Of a stretch of 64,000 nt of DNA, positions 24,264 through 34,974 are shown piece after piece. Each line of letters opens with the position of its first letter. Positions within the stretch are counted from its first letter, which is position 1. Source of the DNA: Rubellimicrobium mesophilum DSM 19309 (GTDB taxonomy: Bacteria; Pseudomonadota; Alphaproteobacteria; Rhodobacterales; Rhodobacteraceae); assembly GCF_000600335.2 (NCBI RefSeq), contig NZ_KK088556.1:1-64000 (forward strand). Reading direction: 5' to 3'. The position numbers were made by a program, and so were the translations under genes. The notes below the pieces were generated by a model, which saw only the letters and a list, made by a program, of their open reading frames with translations, was not told the DNA's origin and ran no database searches.

Positions 24264-27203
24264 ATGACCGACCAGCCCTCCAACGACCAGTTCCGCGCCT
24301 CCTCCTTCCTCCAGGGCGCCAATGCCTCCTACGTCGAGGCCCTGCAGGAGAGGTTCCAGCAGGACCCCGCCTCGGTGGACCAGAGCTGGCGCGACTTCTT
24401 CGCCGCCCTGCAGGAGCCCGCGCCCGCGCACCCGTCCTGGGCCCGCCCCGACTGGCCGCCCATGCCGGCGGACGAGCTGACCTCGGCCCTCACCGGCCTC
24501 TGGCCGACCGAGGGCAAGGCCGCCGGCGACAAGATCAAGGCCAAGGCCGAGGAGAAGGGCGTCGGCCTCACCGACGCCCAGGTCCGCCAGGCGGTGCTCG
24601 ACTCGCTCCGCGCGCTCATGCTGATCCGCGCCTACCGCATCCGGGGCCACCTCGCCGCCAACCTCGACCCGCTGGGCCTGCGCGACACCGCCCACCACCC
24701 CGAGCTTGACCCGGCCTCCTACGGCTTCTCGCCCGCCGACATGGACCGCCCGATCTTCATCGACAACGTGCTCGGGCTCGAGCACGCGTCGATGCGGCAG
24801 ATCGTGGACCTCGTGCGGCGGACCTACTGCGGCACCTTCGCGCTCCAGTTCATGCACATCTCCGACCCCGCCCAGGCCCAGTGGCTCAAGGAGCGGATCG
24901 AGGGCTACGGCAAGGAGATCACCTTCACCCAGAACGGCCGCCGGGCGATCCTCAACAAGCTCGTCGAGGCCGAGGGCTTCGAGAAGTTCCTGCACGTCAA
25001 GTACACCGGCACCAAGCGCTTCGGCCTCGACGGCGCCGAGGCGCTGATCCCGGCGATGGAGCAGATCATCAAGCGCGGCGGCGCCCTCGGCGTGGAGGAG
25101 ATCGTCATCGGGATGCCCCACCGGGGCCGCCTCAACGTCCTCGCCAACGTCCTGAGCAAGCCCTACCGCGCCATCTTCCACGAGTTCCAGGGCGGCTCCT
25201 ACAAGCCCGACGACGTGGACGGCTCGGGCGACGTGAAGTACCACCTGGGCGCGTCGAGCGACCGGGAGTTCGACGGCAACACCGTCCACCTGTCGCTGAC
25301 CGCCAACCCCTCGCATCTCGAGGCGGTGAACCCGGTCGTCCTCGGCAAGGCCCGCGCCAAGCAGGACCAGCACGGCGACCCCGACCGCACCCGGGTCCTC
25401 TCCGTGCTCCTGCACGGCGACGCGGCCTTCGCGGGCCAGGGCGTCGTGGCGGAATGCTTCGGCCTCTCCGGCCTCAAGGGCCACCGCACCGGCGGCACGA
25501 TCCACATCGTGGTGAACAACCAGATCGGCTTCACCACCGCGCCCAGCTTCTCGCGCTCCAGCCCCTACCCGACCGACATCGCCCTGATGGTCGAGGCGCC
25601 GATCTTCCACGTCAACGGCGACGACCCGGAGGCCGTGGTCCACGCCGCCAAGGTCGCCACCGAGTTCCGCCAGAAGTTCCACAAGGACGCGGTGATCGAC
25701 ATCTTCTGCTACCGCCGGTTCGGCCACAACGAGGGCGACGAGCCCATGTTCACGAACCCGGCGATGTACAACCGGATCAAGAAGCAGAAGACCACGCTCA
25801 CGCTGTATACCGAACGCCTCGTCCGCGACGGCCTCATCCCCGAGGGGGAGGTCGAGGAGATGAAGGCCCAGTTCCAGGCCCGCCTGAACGAGGACTTCGA
25901 GGCCGGCAAGGCCTACAGCCCCAACAAGGCCGACTGGCTCGACGGGCGCTGGTCCCACATCGACCGCCAGAACGACGCCGCCTACGAACGCGGCGACACC
26001 GCCATCACGCCCGAGACGCTCGGGGAGATCGGGCGCGCGCTCACCACGGCGCCGGCGGGCTTCGCGCTCCACAAGACGGTGGACCGCCTGCTCGACGCCA
26101 AGCGGCAGATGTTCGCCAGCGGAGAGGGCTTCGACTGGGCCACGGGCGAGGCGCTGGCCTTCGGCTCGCTGCTGACCGAGGGCTACCCCGTCCGCCTCTC
26201 GGGCCAGGATTCCACGCGCGGCACCTTCTCGCAGCGCCACTCCGCCTTCATCAACCAGGAGACGGAGGAGCGCTACTACCCCCTCAACCACATCCGCGAG
26301 GGGCAGGCGCGCTACGAGGTCATCGACTCGATGCTCTCGGAATACGCGGTGCTGGGCTTCGAATACGGCTACTCGCTGAGCGAGCCCAACGCCCTCGTGG
26401 CCTGGGAGGCGCAGTTCGGCGACTTCGCCAACGGCGCGCAGATCATGTTCGACCAGTTCATCAGCTCGGGCGAATCCAAGTGGCTGCGGATGAGCGGCCT
26501 CGTCATGCTCCTGCCCCACGGCTTCGAGGGCCAGGGGCCCGAGCACTCCTCGGCGCGGCTCGAGCGCTTCCTGCAGCTCTGCGGCAGCGACAACTGGATC
26601 GTGGCGAACTGCACGACGCCCGCGAACTACTTCCACATCCTGCGCCGGCAGCTCCACCGCAACTTCCGCAAGCCCCTGGTGCTGATGACGCCCAAGTCGC
26701 TCCTGCGGCACAAGCTCGCCGTGTCGAGGGCGGAGGACTTCACCACCGGCTCCAGCTTCCACCGCGTCCTCTGGGACGACGCGCAGAAGGGGAACTCGGC
26801 CACGAAGCTGGTGGCCGACGACCAGATCCGTCGCGTCGTCCTCTGCTCGGGCAAGGTCTACTACGACCTGCTGGAGGAGCGGGACGCGCGCGGGATCGAC
26901 GACATCTACCTCCTGCGCGTCGAGCAGTTCTATCCCTTCCCGGCGCACAGCCTCATCAACGAGCTCGGCCGCTTCAGGAACGCCGACGTCGTGTGGTGCC
27001 AGGAGGAGCCCAAGAACCAGGGCGCCTGGAGCTTCATCGAGCCCAACATCGAATGGGTGCTCGGCCGCATCGACGCCACCGCCAAGCGCCCGGCCTACGT
27101 GGGCCGCGCCGCCTCGGCGAGCCCCGCGACCGGCCTCGCCTCCTCGCACAAGGCCCAGCAACAGGCGCTCGTGGACGAAGCGCTGACCATCGAAGGAAAG
27201 TAA
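24264..27203 (+). CDS. sucA: 2-oxoglutarate dehydrogenase E1 component
   Basis: A 979-residue thiamine-diphosphate enzyme that decarboxylates 2-oxoglutarate and passes the succinyl group to lipoyl-E2. Marks in order: the N-terminal E2-binding segment ([20 protein letters not shown]), [52 protein letters not shown] (TPP-Mg binding), [20 protein letters not shown], and [20 protein letters not shown]. Length is standard. sucB begins 5 bases after the stop. Confidence 0.97.
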   Translation: MTDQPSNDQFRASSFLQGANASYVEALQERFQQDPASVDQSWRDFFAALQEPAPAHPSWARPDWPPMPADELTSALTGLWPTEGKAAGDKIKAKAEEKGVGLTDAQVRQAVLDSLRALMLIRAYRIRGHLAANLDPLGLRDTAHHPELDPASYGFSPADMDRPIFIDNVLGLEHASMRQIVDLVRRTYCGTFALQFMHISDPAQAQWLKERIEGYGKEITFTQNGRRAILNKLVEAEGFEKFLHVKYTGTKRFGLDGAEALIPAMEQIIKRGGALGVEEIVIGMPHRGRLNVLANVLSKPYRAIFHEFQGGSYKPDDVDGSGDVKYHLGASSDREFDGNTVHLSLTANPSHLEAVNPVVLGKARAKQDQHGDPDRTRVLSVLLHGDAAFAGQGVVAECFGLSGLKGHRTGGTIHIVVNNQIGFTTAPSFSRSSPYPTDIALMVEAPIFHVNGDDPEAVVHAAKVATEFRQKFHKDAVIDIFCYRRFGHNEGDEPMFTNPAMYNRIKKQKTTLTLYTERLVRDGLIPEGEVEEMKAQFQARLNEDFEAGKAYSPNKADWLDGRWSHIDRQNDAAYERGDTAITPETLGEIGRALTTAPAGFALHKTVDRLLDAKRQMFASGEGFDWATGEALAFGSLLTEGYPVRLSGQDSTRGTFSQRHSAFINQETEERYYPLNHIREGQARYEVIDSMLSEYAVLGFEYGYSLSEPNALVAWEAQFGDFANGAQIMFDQFISSGESKWLRMSGLVMLLPHGFEGQGPEHSSARLERFLQLCGSDNWIVANCTTPANYFHILRRQLHRNFRKPLVLMTPKSLLRHKLAVSRAEDFTTGSSFHRVLWDDAQKGNSATKLVADDQIRRVVLCSGKVYYDLLEERDARGIDDIYLLRVEQFYPFPAHSLINELGRFRNADVVWCQEEPKNQGAWSFIEPNIEWVLGRIDATAKRPAYVGRAASASPATGLASSHKAQQQALVDEALTIEGK

Positions 27204-27208
27204 GTCAC

Positions 27209-28501
27209 ATGGCCATCGAAGTCCGCGTCCCCGCCCTGGGCGAGAGCGTCACCGAGGCGACCGTCGCCACCTGGTTCAAGAAGCCGGGCGACACGGTCGC
27301 CGCCGACGAGATGCTCTGCGAGCTCGAGACCGACAAGGTGACGGTGGAGGTCCCCGCCCCCGCCGCCGGCACCCTGGGCGAGATCGTCGCCGCCGAGGGC
27401 ACCACGGTCGGCCCCAACGCCCTTCTCGCCACCATCGCGGAAGGCGCCGGCGCCGCACCCGCCAAGGCCGCCGCCCCGGTCGCCGCCGACGTGGCGACCG
27501 CGCCGCAGGATTCGCCCGCCACGCACCCGGCGCCCACCGCCGCCCCCTCGGGCCCCGGCGAGTATGGCGGCGAGACCACCTCGCAGGCCGCCGCCCAGTC
27601 CGCCCGCTCGGACATCGAGGATGCACCCTCCGCCAAGAAGCTGATGGCCGACCAGGGCCTCTCGCGCGATCAGGTCCAGGGCACCGGCCGCGACGGCCGC
27701 GTGATGAAGGAGGACGTGCTCCGCGTCCTCGACGCCCCCAAGCCCGCCGCCCCCGCGCCGGCCCCGCAGGCCCCCCGCGCGCCCACGCCCGCCCAGGACG
27801 CCGGCCGCGAGGAGCGGGTCAAGATGACCCGCCTCCGCCAGACCATCGCCCGCCGCCTCAAGGAGGCGCAGAACACCGCGGCGATGCTCACGACCTACAA
27901 CGAGGCCGACATGAGCGCGATCATGTCCCTCAGGTCCGAGTTCAAGGACGCCTTCGAGAAGAAGCACAAGGTCAAGCTCGGCTTCATGTCCTTCTTCGTG
28001 AAGGCCTGCGTCCATGCGCTGCAGGAGGTGCCGGAGGTCAACGCCGAGATCGACGGCGACGAGGTCGTCTACAAGCGCTACGTCCACATGGGCGTCGCCG
28101 TGGGCACGCCCACCGGCCTCGTCGTCCCCGTGGTACGCGACGCCCAGGACAAGAGCTTCGCGCAGATCGAGAAGGAGATCGCCGACCTCGGGCTCAAGGC
28201 CCGCGACGGCAAGCTCTCGATGGCCGATATGCAGGGCGGCACCTTCACCATCTCGAACGGCGGCGTCTACGGCTCCCTGATGTCCTCGCCGATCCTCAAC
28301 CCGCCGCAGTCCGGCATCCTCGGGATGCACAAGATCCAGGACCGCCCCGTCGCCCTCGGCGGGCAGGTCGTCATCCGCCCGATGATGTACCTCGCGCTCA
28401 GCTACGATCACCGCATCGTCGACGGCAAGGGCGCGGTGACCTTCCTCGTCCGCGTCAAGGAAGCCCTCGAGGACCCGCGCCGGCTGCTGATGGACCTCTG
28501 A
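27209..28501 (+). CDS. sucB: 2-oxoglutarate dehydrogenase E2, dihydrolipoyllysine succinyltransferase
   Basis: A 430-residue E2 core. One lipoyl domain (1–75, lipoylated Lys43 in [12 protein letters not shown]), an Ala/Pro linker, a peripheral subunit-binding domain around residue 135–170 ([20 protein letters not shown]), a second Ala/Pro linker and the catalytic domain ending in the HxxxD motif [10 protein letters not shown] (His401, Asp405). ATG at 27209 follows the sucA stop by 5 bases with AGGAAAG ahead. The long minus-strand and shifted-frame open frames across sucA–sucB are shadows. Confidence 0.97.
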   Translation: MAIEVRVPALGESVTEATVATWFKKPGDTVAADEMLCELETDKVTVEVPAPAAGTLGEIVAAEGTTVGPNALLATIAEGAGAAPAKAAAPVAADVATAPQDSPATHPAPTAAPSGPGEYGGETTSQAAAQSARSDIEDAPSAKKLMADQGLSRDQVQGTGRDGRVMKEDVLRVLDAPKPAAPAPAPQAPRAPTPAQDAGREERVKMTRLRQTIARRLKEAQNTAAMLTTYNEADMSAIMSLRSEFKDAFEKKHKVKLGFMSFFVKACVHALQEVPEVNAEIDGDEVVYKRYVHMGVAVGTPTGLVVPVVRDAQDKSFAQIEKEIADLGLKARDGKLSMADMQGGTFTISNGGVYGSLMSSPILNPPQSGILGMHKIQDRPVALGGQVVIRPMMYLALSYDHRIVDGKGAVTFLVRVKEALEDPRRLLMDL

Positions 28502-28534
28502 CGGGCCGCGCCCGGAACGCACCCTACATTCCCA

Positions 28535-28560
28535 CCGTAGGGTGCGCTTCAGCGCACCAT
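28535..28560 (+). repeat. Single GTAG repeat unit after sucB
   Basis: CCGTAGGGTGCGC TTCA GCGCACC is a single hairpin of the GTAG family with altered stem bases that still pair (GGTGCGC/GCGCACC). A partial inverted partner, GCACCCTAC, lies at 28519–28527. Confidence 0.6.
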
Positions 28561-28579
28561 CGTCAAAGGACCAAGACCC

Positions 28580-28823
28580 ATGATGCAGCTCCTCTGCCAG
28601 CTCGACACCAACGACTTCCCGCTGGAAGCGCGACTTCGACGCCGAGTCGACCGACCGGATGGAGGCGGGGCTCTCCCTCCTCCAGATGTGGCGCGACGCC
28701 GACTCGCGCAGCGGCGTCTTCCTCCTCTTCGGGGTCAACGACCGCCCCCGGGCGGAAGCGTGGCTCCGCAAGGAGCAGGGCTTCGGCGGCCCCATGCAGG
28801 CCCACTTCCTGGAGACCGCATGA
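28580..28823 (+). pseudogene. Small conserved gene broken by a frameshift (between sucB and MAPEG)
   Basis: The first frame reads [14 protein letters not shown] and then loses sense; from 28623 another frame continues [20 protein letters not shown], then [11 protein letters not shown] and [20 protein letters not shown] and ends at TGA 28821–28823, overlapping the MAPEG ATG by 4 bases. The two halves join into one protein of about 80 residues with a ferredoxin-like (antibiotic-monooxygenase-type) pattern if one extra base is removed or two are restored near 28619–28622. The ATGA coupling and the coherent sense of both halves show the gene was functional until recently, or the break is a sequencing error. 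Function unknown. Confidence 0.7.
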
Positions 28824-29209
28824 CGCCCGAGCTCACGGCCCTCGCCGTCGCCGCGCTGATCCAGTACGCCACGCTCGGCACCTTCGGGGCCTTGGCGCGG
28901 CGGCAGGGGACGCTCGCCTACCAGGCCACCAACCGCGACGCGCCCTCGCCCCACGCCGGCCCCGCCGCCCGCGCGCAGCGCGCCTTGGCCAACCACGCCG
29001 AGAACCTGATCCTCTTCGCGATCGCCGTCATCGTGGTGACGCTCTCGGACCAGGCCACGCGCTTCACCGCGACCTGCGCCTGGCTCTACGTGATCGCCCG
29101 CCTCCTCTACGTCCCCGCCTATGTCGCAGGCTATGCGCCCGTCCGGTCGCTGGCCTGGGGCGTGGGCTGGGTCGCGACGCTGCTGATGATCCTGGCAGCC
29201 CTCTTCTGA
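28820..29209 (+). CDS. MAPEG family membrane protein
   Basis: A 129-residue protein with four membrane helices. [20 protein letters not shown] is the MAPEG signature (membrane-associated proteins in eicosanoid and glutathione metabolism), with the conserved Arg and the NHxEN motif. Substrate unknown; bacterial members act as glutathione transferases or peroxidases. It sits between sucB and lpdA, coupled to the broken small gene before it and 14 bases ahead of lpdA. The frame is open from 28580, but the ATG at 28820 gives the exact family N-terminus. Confidence 0.88.
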   Translation: MTPELTALAVAALIQYATLGTFGALARRQGTLAYQATNRDAPSPHAGPAARAQRALANHAENLILFAIAVIVVTLSDQATRFTATCAWLYVIARLLYVPAYVAGYAPVRSLAWGVGWVATLLMILAALF

Positions 29210-29223
29210 CTTCGGAGTCTCCC

Positions 29224-30612
29224 ATGGCCACCTACGACCTTCTCGTGATCGGCGCCGGCCCCGGCGGCTACGTCTGCGCCATCCGGGCCGCGCAGCTCGG
29301 CCTCAAGGTCGCGGTGGCCGAGGGGCGGGCGACGCTCGGCGGCACCTGCCTCAACGTCGGCTGCATCCCCTCCAAGGCGCTCCTCCACGCCACGCACGAG
29401 CTGCACGAGGCGAACCACAACTTCGGCCGCATGGGCCTCGTGGTGCCGCAGCCCCAGGTCGACTGGGCCCGGATGCTCGCCTACAAGGACGAGGTCATCG
29501 GCCAGAACACCACGGGCATCGAGTTCCTGTTCAAGAAGAACAAGATCGACTGGCTCAAGGGCTACGCCTCGATCCCCGCCCCCGGCCAAGTCGCCCTCAA
29601 CGGCGAGACGCACGAGGCCCGCGCCATCGTCATCGCCTCCGGCTCCCAGGCCAGCACCCTTCCCGGCGTCACGGTCGACGAGGAGGTGGTCGTCACCTCC
29701 ACCGGCGCGCTCTCCCTCAAGGCGATCCCCCAGAGCATGGTGGTGATCGGCGCCGGCGTGATCGGGCTGGAGATGGGCTCGGTCTACTCGCGCCTCGGCA
29801 CCGAGGTGACGGTGGTCGAATACCTCGACCAGATCACCCCCGGCATGGACGCCGAGGTCTGCAAGCAGTTCCAGCGCCTCCTCCAGAAGCAGGGCCTGAC
29901 CTTCGTCCTCGGCACCGCCGTGCAGGGGGTGGAGCGCACCGCCGCCGGCGCGGTCGTCACCCACAAGTCCCGCAAGACGGGGAAGGAGGACCGCCTCGAG
30001 GCCGAGGTCGTCCTCGTCGCCACGGGGCGCAAGCCCTTCGTGGACGGCTTGGGCCTCGACGCGCTGGGCGTGCAGATGACCCCCCGCGGCCAGATCGCCA
30101 CCGACGCCGGCTTCGCCACCAGCGTCCCCGGCCTCTACGCCATCGGCGACGTGCGCGAGGGTCCCATGCTCGCCCACAAGGCCGAGGACGAGGGCGTCGC
30201 CGTGGCCGAGATCCTCGCCGGCCAGCACGGCCACGTGAACTACGGCGTGATCCCCGGCGTCATCTACACCACGCCCGAGGTCGCCACCGTCGGCCAGACC
30301 GAGGAGCAATTGAAAGCCGAAGGGCGCGCCTACAAGGTCGGCAAGTTCCCCTTCATGGGCAACGGCCGCGCCAAGGCGGTGTTCCAGGGCGAGGGCTTCG
30401 TGAAGCTCCTCTCCGACAAGGCGACCGACCGCATCCTCGGCTGCCACATCATCGGCCCCATGGCCGGGGACCTGATCCACGAGGTCGCCGTCGCCATGGA
30501 GTTCGGCGCCTCCGCCGAGGACCTCGCCCGCACCTGCCACGCCCACCCCACGTTCAGCGAGGCGGTGCGCGAGGCCGCGCTCGCCTGCGGGGATGGGGCG
30601 ATCCACGCCTGA
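29224..30612 (+). CDS. lpdA: Dihydrolipoyl dehydrogenase (E3)
   Basis: A 462-residue flavoprotein that reoxidises the lipoyl groups of SucB with NAD. FAD-binding [17 protein letters not shown], redox disulfide [13 protein letters not shown] (Cys42, Cys47), NAD-binding [19 protein letters not shown], second FAD motif [20 protein letters not shown] and the active-site HAHPTFSE (His441, Glu446) are all present. Placed last in the suc cluster it serves 2-oxoglutarate dehydrogenase; other complexes may have their own E3. Confidence 0.96.
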   Translation: MATYDLLVIGAGPGGYVCAIRAAQLGLKVAVAEGRATLGGTCLNVGCIPSKALLHATHELHEANHNFGRMGLVVPQPQVDWARMLAYKDEVIGQNTTGIEFLFKKNKIDWLKGYASIPAPGQVALNGETHEARAIVIASGSQASTLPGVTVDEEVVVTSTGALSLKAIPQSMVVIGAGVIGLEMGSVYSRLGTEVTVVEYLDQITPGMDAEVCKQFQRLLQKQGLTFVLGTAVQGVERTAAGAVVTHKSRKTGKEDRLEAEVVLVATGRKPFVDGLGLDALGVQMTPRGQIATDAGFATSVPGLYAIGDVREGPMLAHKAEDEGVAVAEILAGQHGHVNYGVIPGVIYTTPEVATVGQTEEQLKAEGRAYKVGKFPFMGNGRAKAVFQGEGFVKLLSDKATDRILGCHIIGPMAGDLIHEVAVAMEFGASAEDLARTCHAHPTFSEAVREAALACGDGAIHA

Positions 30613-30625
30613 CCTCGGTGTCGCC

Positions 30626-30651
30626 CCGTAGGGCGCGTGCTCGCGCGCACC
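30626..30651 (+). repeat. Single GTAG repeat unit after lpdA
   Basis: CCGTAGGGCGCGTG CT CGCGCGCACC: a hairpin of the GTAG family with degenerate stem, 14 bases after the lpdA stop. It marks the left edge of a 766-base gap (30613–31378) that contains no gene but a copy of the dispersed element described at 30708–31279. Confidence 0.5.
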
Positions 30652-30707
30652 GCGCCGGCGGCCCTGATTCGGCCCCAGGGCCGGTGTCTGCGGGCACGCC
30701 GCCGACA

Positions 30708-31279
30708 GGGCGACGCAACACCCTGCCCGGGCAACTTCCGCTCTGGCATCAACCCCTTACCCCCGGGGTGTTGCGTCGCCCCACCCCCCAACGAACGCCC
30801 CGTTCACCATTCGTTAACCCCACCCCGGCACCCTGGACCGCGAGGACAGGTGCATCCCTCCGACGCGCCCTCCCCCCGGCCCCAGACCACCCCCGCCCGC
30901 AAGGGCACGCATCAGGGTGCAGGCCGGACGGGAGGCGCCGAGGGGGCCTGCACCCTCGGACGCTGGCCCAGGGACGGTCGGCCGCGCTCCGGGGTTCCCG
31001 CCCGACCGTCCGGCCCGGAGCCGCTTGCGGGACATTGCTCTCCCGCTCTCGGAAAGGCACGTCCGGGCTGGGTCTGCATGGCCCGTGCTCTTTGAGGGAC
31101 CAAGCGTGCCGACGCCCCACTGGGAGATGCCCCTGCCCGTCGCGAGACGCCGCAGGTCGTCGCAAAGACCCAGCCGCCGCGTGCCGAAGCACGCCTTCCG
31201 CGCCGTGGACTGGCAATCCCGGCGCGGCGCTCGGGTACGACAGGGGCGCGCATGCACCCGCAGCCTCCGTAACGGCCCG
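30708..31279 (-). repeat. Dispersed intergenic element, copy 1 (candidate structured RNA or site)
   Basis: Non-coding 572-base region with short identical blocks shared, in reverse orientation, with 60280–60719. Blocks: palindromic arms GGGCGACGCAACACCC (30708–30723) and GGGTGTTGCGTCGCCC (30766–30781) with a 42-base spacer; CGAACGCCCCGTT (30792–30804); GTTAACCC (30813–30820); GCTCTTTGAGGGAC (31087–31100); CGCAAAGACCCAGCCG (31161–31176); the hairpin GCGTGC-CGAA-GCACGC (31179–31194, UUCG-looped on the minus strand); CCGTAACGGCCCG (31267–31279). Between blocks the copies have diverged freely. The strand given is the one on which the hairpin has the stable UUCG loop; transcription is not shown. 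No open frame in it looks like a protein. Confidence 0.6.
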
Positions 31280-31378
31280 AGCCGGGCGCCGCCGCCACGC
31301 TTCCCCGCGTGGGCGCCCGCCCCGGCTTTCCCCTTCCGCCGCGACAGGGCACAACTCCATCGTCCACGACGGAAGCGC

Positions 31379-31828
31379 ATGATGCCCCTGGTCCTGATCC
31401 TCAACGGCCCGAACCTGAACCTTCTCGGCCAGCGCCAGCCCGAGATCTACGGCCGCGAGACCCTCGCCGACGTGGACCGCGACTGCGCCGCCCTCGGGCA
31501 GAGCCTCGGACTCGACACCAGCCTCCGCCAGTCCAACCACGAGGGCCAGATCGTCGACTGGATCCACGAGGCCCGGGACAGGGCCCAGGCCATCGTCATC
31601 AACCCCGGCGCCCTGACCCACACGAGCGTTGCCATCCTCGACGCCCTGAACGCCTTCGAGGGCCCGGTAATCGAGGTCCACATCTCCAACGTCCACAAGC
31701 GCGAGAGCTTCCGCCACCACAGCTACGTGTCGCTGCGCGCCGACGGCATCATCGTCGGCTGCGGGACGCAGGGCTACCAGCTCGCCCTGCGCCGGATCGC
31801 GGCGCTGCTGGGCTACTCCGCCGCCTGA
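31379..31828 (+). CDS. aroQ: 3-dehydroquinate dehydratase, type II
   Basis: A 149-residue enzyme of the shikimate pathway (dehydroquinate to dehydroshikimate). [20 protein letters not shown] carries the catalytic Tyr24 and the flexible loop; [17 protein letters not shown] carries catalytic His101. Type II length is usual. Two ATG codons in a row (31379, 31382) follow CGGAAG; either may be used. Its 3' end overlaps the 3' end of the convergent betA by 16 bases. Confidence 0.95.
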   Translation: MMPLVLILNGPNLNLLGQRQPEIYGRETLADVDRDCAALGQSLGLDTSLRQSNHEGQIVDWIHEARDRAQAIVINPGALTHTSVAILDALNAFEGPVIEVHISNVHKRESFRHHSYVSLRADGIIVGCGTQGYQLALRRIAALLGYSAA

Positions 31829-33496
31829 GTCGTCACGCGCGGCACCGGCCGCTGCGCCGCCCGCCAATCCGGGTCGATCCAGGGCTCCCGCTCCTCGCGC
31901 GGCAGGACTCGCCCGAGGATGTGGTCCGAGGCCTTCTCCCCCGTCATGATCGACGGCGCGTTGAGGTTGCCGTTAGTCACGCGCGGGAAGATCGAGCTGT
32001 CGGCCACCCGCAGCCCCTCGACCCCGATCACCCGGCACTCCGGGTCCACGACCGACATGGGGTCGTCCACGGCCCCCATCCGGCAGGTCCCGCAGGGGTG
32101 ATAGGCGCTCTCGACGTGCTCGCGGATTGCCTCGTCCAGCGCCGCGTCCGACTGCACGCCCTCGCCCGGCAGGATCTCCGGCCCCGCGAAGTCGCGGAAC
32201 GCCTCCTGCCCGAAGATGTCGCGGGTGAGCCGGATGCAGGCCCGGAAGTCGCGCCAGTCCTCCTCCCGGCTCATGTAGTTGAAGAGGATGCGGGGCGAGG
32301 CCGCCGGGTCGGGCGACCGCAGGGTCACGCTTCCCCGCGACGGCGACCGCATCGGCCCCACATGCGCCTGGAACCCGTGCCCCTGCGCCACCGCCCGCCC
32401 GTCGTAGCGCACCGCGATGGGAAGGAAGTGGAACTGGATGTCCGGGTAGTCGACCCCGGCGCGCGACCGGATGAAGGCCCCCGCCTCGAACTGGTTCGAC
32501 GCCCCGAGCCCCTGCCCGGTGAAGAGCCATCGCGCGCCCACCAGAGCCTTGCCCCAGAGGTTCCAGTACCGGAACAGCGACACGGGCTTGGTCGCGGCGC
32601 GCTGGACGTAGATCTCCAAGTGGTCCTGCAGGTTCCGCCCCACGCCGGGCCGGTCGGCCACCACGGGCACGCCCATCTCGCGCAGATGCTCCCCGGGCCC
32701 CACGCCCGACAGCATCAGCAGCTTCGGCGAGTTGATGGAGGACGACGCGACGATCACCTCCCGCCGCGCCATCACCTTCTGGAGCCCGTTGTAGCTGTCG
32801 ATCTCGACGCCCTTGGCGCGACCGTCCTCGATGATGATCCGCCGCGCGATCCCCTTCACGAGGTCGCAGTTGGGCCGCCGCAGCGCGGGTCGCAGATAGG
32901 CGAAGGCCGCCGACCAGCGCCGCCCGGCCCAGATCGTCGCCTCCATGGGCCCGAAGCCCTCCTGCTGGAGGCCGTTCGGGTCCTCGGTCACCGGATAGCC
33001 CGCCTCCTGCCCGGCCTTGAGGAAGGCCTGCGCCAGCGGGTTGTCGCAGGGGCCGCGCGTGATGTGCAGCGGCCCGTCATGCCCCCGCCAGGAGGGATCG
33101 CCCGTCCGCCCGTGCCAGTGCTCCATCCGCCGGAAGTAGGGCAGCACGTCGGCGTAGGACCAGCCCGTGGCCCCGGCCTGCTCCCAATGGTCGTAGTCCT
33201 TGGCGTGCCCCCGGACGTAGACCATGCCGTTGATCGAGGACGACCCGCCGATCACCTTGCCGCGCGGCGTCGCCAGCACCCGCCCGCCCAGATGCGGCTC
33301 GGGCTCGGTGCGGAAGCCCCAGTCGTAGCGGGCCATGTTCATGGGATAGCTCAGCGCCGCCGGCATCCGGATGAAGGGTCCCCCAGTCCGAGCCCCCCGC
33401 CTCGATGATGAGGACCGAATGCCCCGCCTCCGACAGGCGGTAGGCCATGGCGCAGCCGGCGCTGCCCGCACCGACGATGACGTAATCGGCTTCCAT
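31813..33496 (-). CDS. betA: Choline dehydrogenase, with a +1 frameshift near the N-terminus
   Basis: GMC-family flavoprotein oxidising choline to betaine aldehyde at the inner membrane. The start at 33496 gives [20 protein letters not shown] and the FAD-binding fold, but the frame breaks about 37 codons on, at a run of five C (33380–33384, plus strand). Removing one base restores [20 protein letters not shown] and an uninterrupted protein of about 560 residues. The rest has GMC signatures ([20 protein letters not shown]; the C-terminal [13 protein letters not shown] with the catalytic His). A sequencing indel is the likeliest cause; otherwise the gene is dead. It is last in betI-betC-betB-betA. 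Confidence 0.88.
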
Positions 33497-33518
33497 CAGG
33501 GGCCCTCCCTTTGCGCTG

Positions 33519-34973
33519 TCAGAAGGGCGCCCAGGCCGGCCCCATGCCGACATAGACGGACTTCAGTTGCGAATAGTGCTCGATGGCCGCATGGCCGTTC
33601 TCGCGCCCGATGCCGGACCGCTTCATGCCGCCGAAGGGCGCCTCGACTGGCGTCAGGTTGTAGGCGTTGATGAAGCAGGTCCCGACCTCGAACCCCGCCG
33701 CCATCCGGTGCCCGCGCGACAGGTCCCGCGTGAACACCCCGGCCGCGAGCCCGAACTCGGTGGCGTTGGCCCGCGCCAGCACCTCCTCCTCGGAGTCGAA
33801 GTCCAGCACCGACATGACGGGACCGAAGATCTCGTCCCGCGCGATGGCCATGCCGTCGGTGACGTCCGCGAAGACGGTGGGCTCGATCCAGAACCCGGGC
33901 CGGTTGAGCCTGCGCCCGCCCGCCACGAGCCGCGCGCCCTCCTCCAGCCCCTTCGCGATGAACCCCTCGACGATCTCGCGCTGGCGCTGCGACACCATCG
34001 GCCCGAAGTTGGTCCGCTCGTCCAGCGGATCGTCCATGACCACGCCCTTCAGCCGCTCCGAAAGCCGCCCCAGAAAGTCGTCCTTGATCCCCCGCTGCAC
34101 GAAGACCCGCGTCCCGTTCGAGCAGACCTGCCCGGTCGAGTAGAAGTTCCCCAGGATCGCCCCCGACACGGCGCTGTCGAGGTCCGCATCCTCGAACACG
34201 ATCAGCGGCGACTTGCCCCCGAGCTCCAGCGTGACGTGCTTCATGCCCTTGGCGGCGGCCTCGTAGACCTTGGTCCCCGTCGGCACCGACCCGGTGATCG
34301 ACACCTTCGCCACCCGCGGATCATTGATGAGCGCCGCGCCCACCGCCCCCATCCCCTGCACGACGTTGTAGAGGCCCGCAGGCGCCCCGGCCTCCATCAG
34401 GATCTCCGCCAGCCTGAGCGCGCCCAACGGCGTCGTCTCGCTCGGCTTGAACACCATCGCGTTCCCGCAGGCGAGCGCCGGCGCTCCCTTCCAGGCCGCG
34501 ATCTGGGTCGGATAGTTCCAGGCCCCGATGCCCACGCAGACGCCCAGCGGCTCGCGCCGCGTGTAGACGAAGTCGCCCCCGAGCTGGATGTGCTCGCCCG
34601 ACAGCGTGGCCGCCAGCCCGCCGAAGTACTCGAGCGCGTCCGCCGCGCTCATGGCGTCGGCCACCAGCGTCTCGGACAGCGGCTTGCCGGTGTCGTAGGT
34701 CTCCAGCACGGACAGGTCCCGGTTCCGCTTCCGGATCAGGTCCGCCGCCCGCCGCAGCACCCGCCCGCGCTCGACGCCGCGCAGAGCCGCCCACTCCTTC
34801 TGCGCCCGCTCGGCCGAGGCCAGCGCCTCCTCGATCACCGAAGGCGTCGCCGCATGAACGGTCGCGATGACCTCCCCGGTCGCCGGGTAGATCACCGGGA
34901 TCGCCTCGCCGCTCGCGTCCTCGCGCCAGGCGCCGTTCACGAAGTGGCTGGCCTTGGGCTGCGTCTCGGTCAT
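33519..34973 (-). CDS. betB: Betaine-aldehyde dehydrogenase
   Basis: A 484-residue NAD-dependent aldehyde dehydrogenase that makes the osmoprotectant glycine betaine. Catalytic Glu250 in [14 protein letters not shown] and Cys284 in [14 protein letters not shown] are present, and the NAD motif [13 protein letters not shown] is intact. Its start overlaps the region just after betC (1 base between genes) and betA follows 22 bases after the stop, so all are one operon. Confidence 0.95.
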   Translation of the reverse strand: MTETQPKASHFVNGAWREDASGEAIPVIYPATGEVIATVHAATPSVIEEALASAERAQKEWAALRGVERGRVLRRAADLIRKRNRDLSVLETYDTGKPLSETLVADAMSAADALEYFGGLAATLSGEHIQLGGDFVYTRREPLGVCVGIGAWNYPTQIAAWKGAPALACGNAMVFKPSETTPLGALRLAEILMEAGAPAGLYNVVQGMGAVGAALINDPRVAKVSITGSVPTGTKVYEAAAKGMKHVTLELGGKSPLIVFEDADLDSAVSGAILGNFYSTGQVCSNGTRVFVQRGIKDDFLGRLSERLKGVVMDDPLDERTNFGPMVSQRQREIVEGFIAKGLEEGARLVAGGRRLNRPGFWIEPTVFADVTDGMAIARDEIFGPVMSVLDFDSEEEVLARANATEFGLAAGVFTRDLSRGHRMAAGFEVGTCFINAYNLTPVEAPFGGMKRSGIGRENGHAAIEHYSQLKSVYVGMGPAWAPF

Positions 34974-34974
34974 G

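Noticed and set aside
24216-27161. Open reading frame of about 980 codons on the minus strand opposite sucA
   Set aside because: It mirrors sucA almost exactly, has Arg/Gly/Val/His-rich content typical of the antisense of high-GC codons, and no motif. Same reasoning applies to the long antisense frames over lpdA, the nucleoside-transport operon, helicase and valS.
24881-27208. Long N-terminal extension of sucB running through sucA in another frame
   Set aside because: The extension is Arg/Pro/Gly-rich noise; the lipoyl domain begins exactly at the ATG at 27209, 5 bases after the sucA stop.
30708-30781. Integron attC-type site
   Set aside because: The paired arms and fixed spacer resemble a recombination hairpin, but GTTRRRY/RYYYAAC core sites are not present in the expected places and there is no integrase or cassette array.
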